Shown piece after piece: positions 61,496 to 64,000 of a stretch of 64,000 nucleotides of DNA. Origin of the DNA: Furfurilactobacillus entadae (GTDB lineage Bacteria; Bacillota; Bacilli; Lactobacillales; Lactobacillaceae); NCBI RefSeq assembly GCF_045862745.1, contig NZ_BQXN01000006.1, positions 46,620 through 110,619 of the forward strand, written 5' to 3'. The notes beneath the pieces are model-generated. The model was not told the origin of the DNA, did no database searches, and saw only the letters and a list, made by a program, of their open reading frames with translations. A program made the position numbers and the translations under genes. Within the stretch, counting starts at the first letter, position 1, and each line of letters begins with the position of its first letter.

Positions 61496-62972
61496 TCCGC
61501 GCTTAAAGTTATCGCAATCCGCGGTCGATTTTGCCAGAGAGCGCAACGCCGCATTACGTGATCACTTCGGCTTTTCAACGTTTCACCCCGGCCAAGCTGA
61601 AGCGCTCGATAGTTTGCAACATGGCCGTGATATCCTTGCGGTGTTGCCCACCGGGAGCGGAAAAACACTTGTGTACGAATTGGCCACCTATCTGTTAAAC
61701 GGTCGGTGTTTGATCGTGTCGCCGTTGTTGTCCTTAATGCAAGACCAGGTTGGGCGGTTAAATGCCCGGGGTGAGCGGCGGGCCGTCGCCATTAATTCAA
61801 CGTTGAACCGGTCCGAGCAGCTCACAGTCTTAAACCAACTGGCGACGTATCGCTTCATTTATGTCTCACCAGAAATGTTAGCAAACGAGCAGGTTATTAG
61901 TGCGCTGCAACGCGTGCAATTACGCCTGTTTGTGGTGGATGAGGCGCACTGTATTTCAACGTGGGGCCCAGACTTTCGGCCGGCGTACTTAAGTTTAGGC
62001 GCGGTTCGGCAAACGCTTGGCCAGCCCTTGACGCTGGCACTCACTGCAACGGCTGATCAGCACGTTCGAACCGATATTTGTGAGTGCTTAAAACTATCTT
62101 CAACGCACGAAGAATTACTGTATTCGGTGGACCGAAAGAACATCTTCCTGGACGTTGAGCAATGTCAATCGCGACAAGACAAGGATGAGCGGTTGCTTAA
62201 ATTAGTGCAGCAATTGGTCATGCCAGGCATTGTTTACTTTTCTAGTAAAAACCAGGCGGATGAATGGGCGGAACGGCTGGTTCAAGCCGGGATTTCAGCG
62301 GCCAGTTACCATGCAGGGCTAGACGCTCAAACGCGGTTTACCGTTCAACAACAGTTTATGCAGGATCAACTCCAAGTGGTGTGTGCGACGAGTGCGTTTG
62401 GAATGGGCATTGATAAGGCTGACATTCGGTTTGTGATCCATTACCACTTACCAGGCAACTTAACCGATTACGTTCAGGAAATTGGCCGGGCCGGCCGTGA
62501 CGGGAATCAAAGTGTTGCGCTACTGTTACTCGCACCAGGGGATTCGCAACTGCCAGCGGCATTTACAGAGATGCAACTACCGGACGAGCGGGTGATCCAC
62601 CATGTTTTTGCCAACGGAACGGGAAAGCAGCCTGATGGTGCCGTTGGTCTAGTGGCCTATTACAAGGATCATGGCGCGAGTGAGACGGCGGTGATTGACC
62701 GGTTTAACGAACGGCGGCGGTGGCGACAAGACGCCCTTAGTCAGATCGTCAACTACGCTCAAAATCAAACGTGTTTACGCAGTCAGCTACGCCAGGCGTT
62801 TGGTGAAACGAGTGAACCGCATACAGAAACCTGCTGCGCACCCGGCAGTGTGCCGGTGGATCTACCGGCGTTAGGGCTTGCCCGTGAGGAAAAGGCGACG
62901 ACGGCGACCCCGGCGTTACCATCATGGCAAACACAATTTCAAACACTTTTTAGCAAAAACTTTACTAACTGA
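61461..62972 (+). CDS. recQ: ATP-dependent DNA helicase RecQ
   Basis: 3'-5' superfamily 2 helicase of 503 residues. Motif I is VLPTGSGKTLVYEL, motif II DEAH is VVDEAHCISTWGPDFRPAY, motif III LALTATAD, motif V ATSAFGMGIDKADIRFVIHY, motif VI QEIGRAGRDG. The zinc-binding region is abbreviated and no HRDC domain is visible; this is the short Firmicute form. ATG 61461 follows GGGAG and lies inside the ypbB-like gene. Confidence 0.93.
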   Translation: MTQGPTHVKPNDPRLKLSQSAVDFARERNAALRDHFGFSTFHPGQAEALDSLQHGRDILAVLPTGSGKTLVYELATYLLNGRCLIVSPLLSLMQDQVGRLNARGERRAVAINSTLNRSEQLTVLNQLATYRFIYVSPEMLANEQVISALQRVQLRLFVVDEAHCISTWGPDFRPAYLSLGAVRQTLGQPLTLALTATADQHVRTDICECLKLSSTHEELLYSVDRKNIFLDVEQCQSRQDKDERLLKLVQQLVMPGIVYFSSKNQADEWAERLVQAGISAASYHAGLDAQTRFTVQQQFMQDQLQVVCATSAFGMGIDKADIRFVIHYHLPGNLTDYVQEIGRAGRDGNQSVALLLLAPGDSQLPAAFTEMQLPDERVIHHVFANGTGKQPDGAVGLVAYYKDHGASETAVIDRFNERRRWRQDALSQIVNYAQNQTCLRSQLRQAFGETSEPHTETCCAPGSVPVDLPALGLAREEKATTATPALPSWQTQFQTLFSKNFTN

Positions 62973-63026
62973 ACTAGCAGACTATGCTAAGATATTAGGT
63001 AGTATAGTCATCAGGGAGGAACGGTC

Positions 63027-63569
63027 ATGAGCCAGAATAACGACCCCCGCGACCAAAAGCCGTGGGACAAACAATTTACAGAGGATAACGGTGAATCATC
63101 ACGAACCGCAGCACGCAAACGAAACAGCCATAATTCATGGATCACAACGGTGCTTGTGTTGGCAATCATCTGTTTAGCAGCCATTCCGGTTTGGTACTTT
63201 GTGTCAAACATGAACACATTTAACCATCCCCAAAATTCTGCACAGGTGGCCGTGTCATCTTCTAAGAAGAAGGCGTCAAGTTCATCGTCGTCATCCAAAA
63301 AAGCAAGCAGTGCGAAGTCTTCATCAGCAAAGTCTGAATCAAGCAGTTCGTCTGTTTTAGAAGAGGCGTCAAGTGCGACATCAAGCTCAGCAGAAAGTAG
63401 TTCTAGCAGCAGTAGCAGCAGTGACGAAAAGTATGTCACCGTTGAATCTGGTCAGGGTTTATACCGGGTCGCTGTGAACAACGGGTTGACGTTACAGCAA
63501 TTACTGACGTTGAACGGATTAAGCAGTTCATCGCAGGTTGCTCCTGGACAACAATTGCGGGTTAAGTAA
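63027..63569 (+). CDS. Membrane-anchored, Ser-rich LysM protein
   Basis: A 180-residue protein with a hydrophilic N-terminus and one membrane helix (about residues 38-59, WITTVLVLAIICLAAIPVWYF). A low-complexity Ser/Lys/Ala stretch (about 76-132) follows, then a single LysM domain (EKYVTVESGQGLYRVAVNNGLTLQQLLTLNGL) that should bind peptidoglycan. AGGGAGGAA precedes the ATG. It lies 54 bases after recQ, a common neighbour in lactobacilli. The topology is probably N-in with the LysM outside. Confidence 0.88.
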   Translation: MSQNNDPRDQKPWDKQFTEDNGESSRTAARKRNSHNSWITTVLVLAIICLAAIPVWYFVSNMNTFNHPQNSAQVAVSSSKKKASSSSSSSKKASSAKSSSAKSESSSSSVLEEASSATSSSAESSSSSSSSSDEKYVTVESGQGLYRVAVNNGLTLQQLLTLNGLSSSSQVAPGQQLRVK

Positions 63570-63600
63570 GACTGAATTTAATAACGGCCGAATTTTCGGT

Positions 63601-63635
63601 AAAAGCAATCTTGATCGGAAGGTTGCTTTTTATTT
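63601..63635 (+). terminator. Terminator after the LysM gene
   Basis: AAAAGCAATC pairs with GGTTGCTTTT (one mismatch-type position), followed by TATTT. Confidence 0.75.
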
Positions 63636-63717
63636 GGCCATTTTTTGGCACCATTAGGCGCGTATCAAAGCATTAGTTACGAACATCAGAGGATGCGCCG
63701 GCGCTTTAATGATAAAC

Positions 63718-63793
63718 TTGAACCAACAGTGACCAATCGTTAATAATTGCTGACGTGTGCCAGCGGTTGAAGTAAGGCGGGAACGTTTAGAAT
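63718..63793 (+). promoter_or_regulatory. Candidate promoters upstream of the pentamer-repeat gene
   Basis: Two weak candidates: TTGAAC (63718) with TAATAA (63741) at 17 bases, and TTGAAG (63767) with TAGAAT (63788) at 15 bases. The second would place transcription start about 20-25 bases before ATG 63821. Neither is near consensus. Bases 63636-63820 hold no other gene that I can support. Confidence 0.35.
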
Positions 63794-63820
63794 AACCGTT
63801 ATTAGAAAGAAGACACGACA

Positions 63821-64000
63821 ATGACACTCAACTCAACTCAACTCAACTCAACTCAACTCAACTCAACTCAACTCAACTCAACTCAACTTAACTCAACTCA
63901 ACTCAACTCAACTCAACTCAACTCAACTCACCTCAACTCAACTCAACTCAACTCAACTCAACTCAACTCAACTCAACTCAACTCAACTCAACTCAACTCA
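63821..64000 (+). CDS. Repeat-encoded protein, 5' part (LNSTQ pentapeptide repeat), cut by window edge
   Basis: ATG 63821 opens as M-T-L-N-S-T-Q and continues with the pentapeptide LNSTQ to the window edge, 60 codons without a stop. A weak purine stretch (GAAAGAAG, 63805-63812) precedes it. The coding DNA is a pentamer, so the same pentapeptide is read in any of the three plus frames. The minus strand has TGA every 15 bases in every frame. No signal peptide or domain can be judged, because only the repeat is visible. It could also be a non-coding satellite. Confidence 0.5.
   Translation, partial: MTLNSTQLNSTQLNSTQLNSTQLNSTQLNSTQLNSTHLNSTQLNSTQLNSTQLNSTQLNS
63826..64000 (+). repeat. Pentanucleotide tandem repeat (ACTCA)35
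   Basis: Thirty-five units of ACTCA run uninterrupted to the window edge. Only two units differ: unit 13 is ACTTA (T at 63889, Leu codon unchanged) and unit 22 is CCTCA (C at 63931, Gln to His in the ATG frame). The plus strand contains no G after 63823. Confidence 0.98.

Noticed and set aside
63826..64000. Pentamer array as a CRISPR array
   Set aside because: The units are contiguous 5-mers without spacers, and no cas genes are present in the window.
1..64000. Search for tRNA, rRNA, insertion sequences, prophage genes and restriction systems
   Set aside because: None seen by reading both strands. XerD at 55824 is the housekeeping recombinase in its usual place, not a phage integrase.

Overview
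The window is a gene-dense, mostly plus-strand stretch of a low-to-moderate GC Gram-positive chromosome. Gene content and order point to Lactobacillaceae: infB-rbfA-truB-ribF, then hrcA-grpE-dnaK-dnaJ-lepA, relA-dtd, T-box-hisS-aspS, phoH-ybeY-dgkA-era-recO, T-box-glyQ-glyS, dnaG-rpoD-trmK, dnaE-pyk, xerD-ribT-scpA-scpB-rluB and FMN riboswitch-ribU. A KxYKxGKxW/LPxTG mucus-binding surface protein fits the same family. Two points suggest an obligately heterofermentative lineage: no phosphofructokinase gene lies between dnaE and pyk, and pyruvate kinase is only 473 residues. The species cannot be named from this window.

Layout. 1-3000: end of infB, ribosome maturation (rbfA), tRNA pseudouridylation (truB), FAD synthesis (ribF). 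3000-8000: class I heat-shock operon behind a CIRCE operator. 8000-16900: lepA, an orphan gene, an oxidoreductase, the prmA-rsmE methyltransferase pair, a small membrane protein, relA-dtd. 16900-21300: a membrane-anchored amidase (minus) and the T-box-controlled hisS-aspS operon. 21300-27070: two tandem flavin reductases, the second fused to a PAS-like domain, behind a perfect 13-bp inverted repeat; then a minus-strand membrane protein, YitT, nfo, rpsU, yqeY. 27070-33720: an AT-rich leader and a 2091-residue surface adhesin with six ~205-residue repeats. 33800-48400: RNA processing, GTPase, repair, glycyl-tRNA synthetase, primase, sigma factor, TrmK, Nif3-like, PepT. 48440-49550: accessory island with a TetR regulator, a divergent 34-codon microprotein and a DUF2929-like protein. 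49680-63570: dnaE with a LexA box, pyk, cvfB, chromosome segregation genes, ribU, a YpbB-like protein with recQ, and a Ser-rich LysM protein.

63821-64000: an ATG opens directly into 35 copies of the pentamer ACTCA, running off the window edge. The tract is open only on the plus strand and encodes an LNSTQ repeat. A pentamer right after a start codon is the architecture of strand-slippage phase-variable genes, and this is the most unusual signal here.

No tRNA, rRNA, insertion sequence, prophage or CRISPR array was seen. Many starts are non-ATG (TTG for grpE, phoH, pepT, scpA; GTG for ribF, prmA, dnaG, dnaE, ribT), chosen from Shine-Dalgarno spacing.
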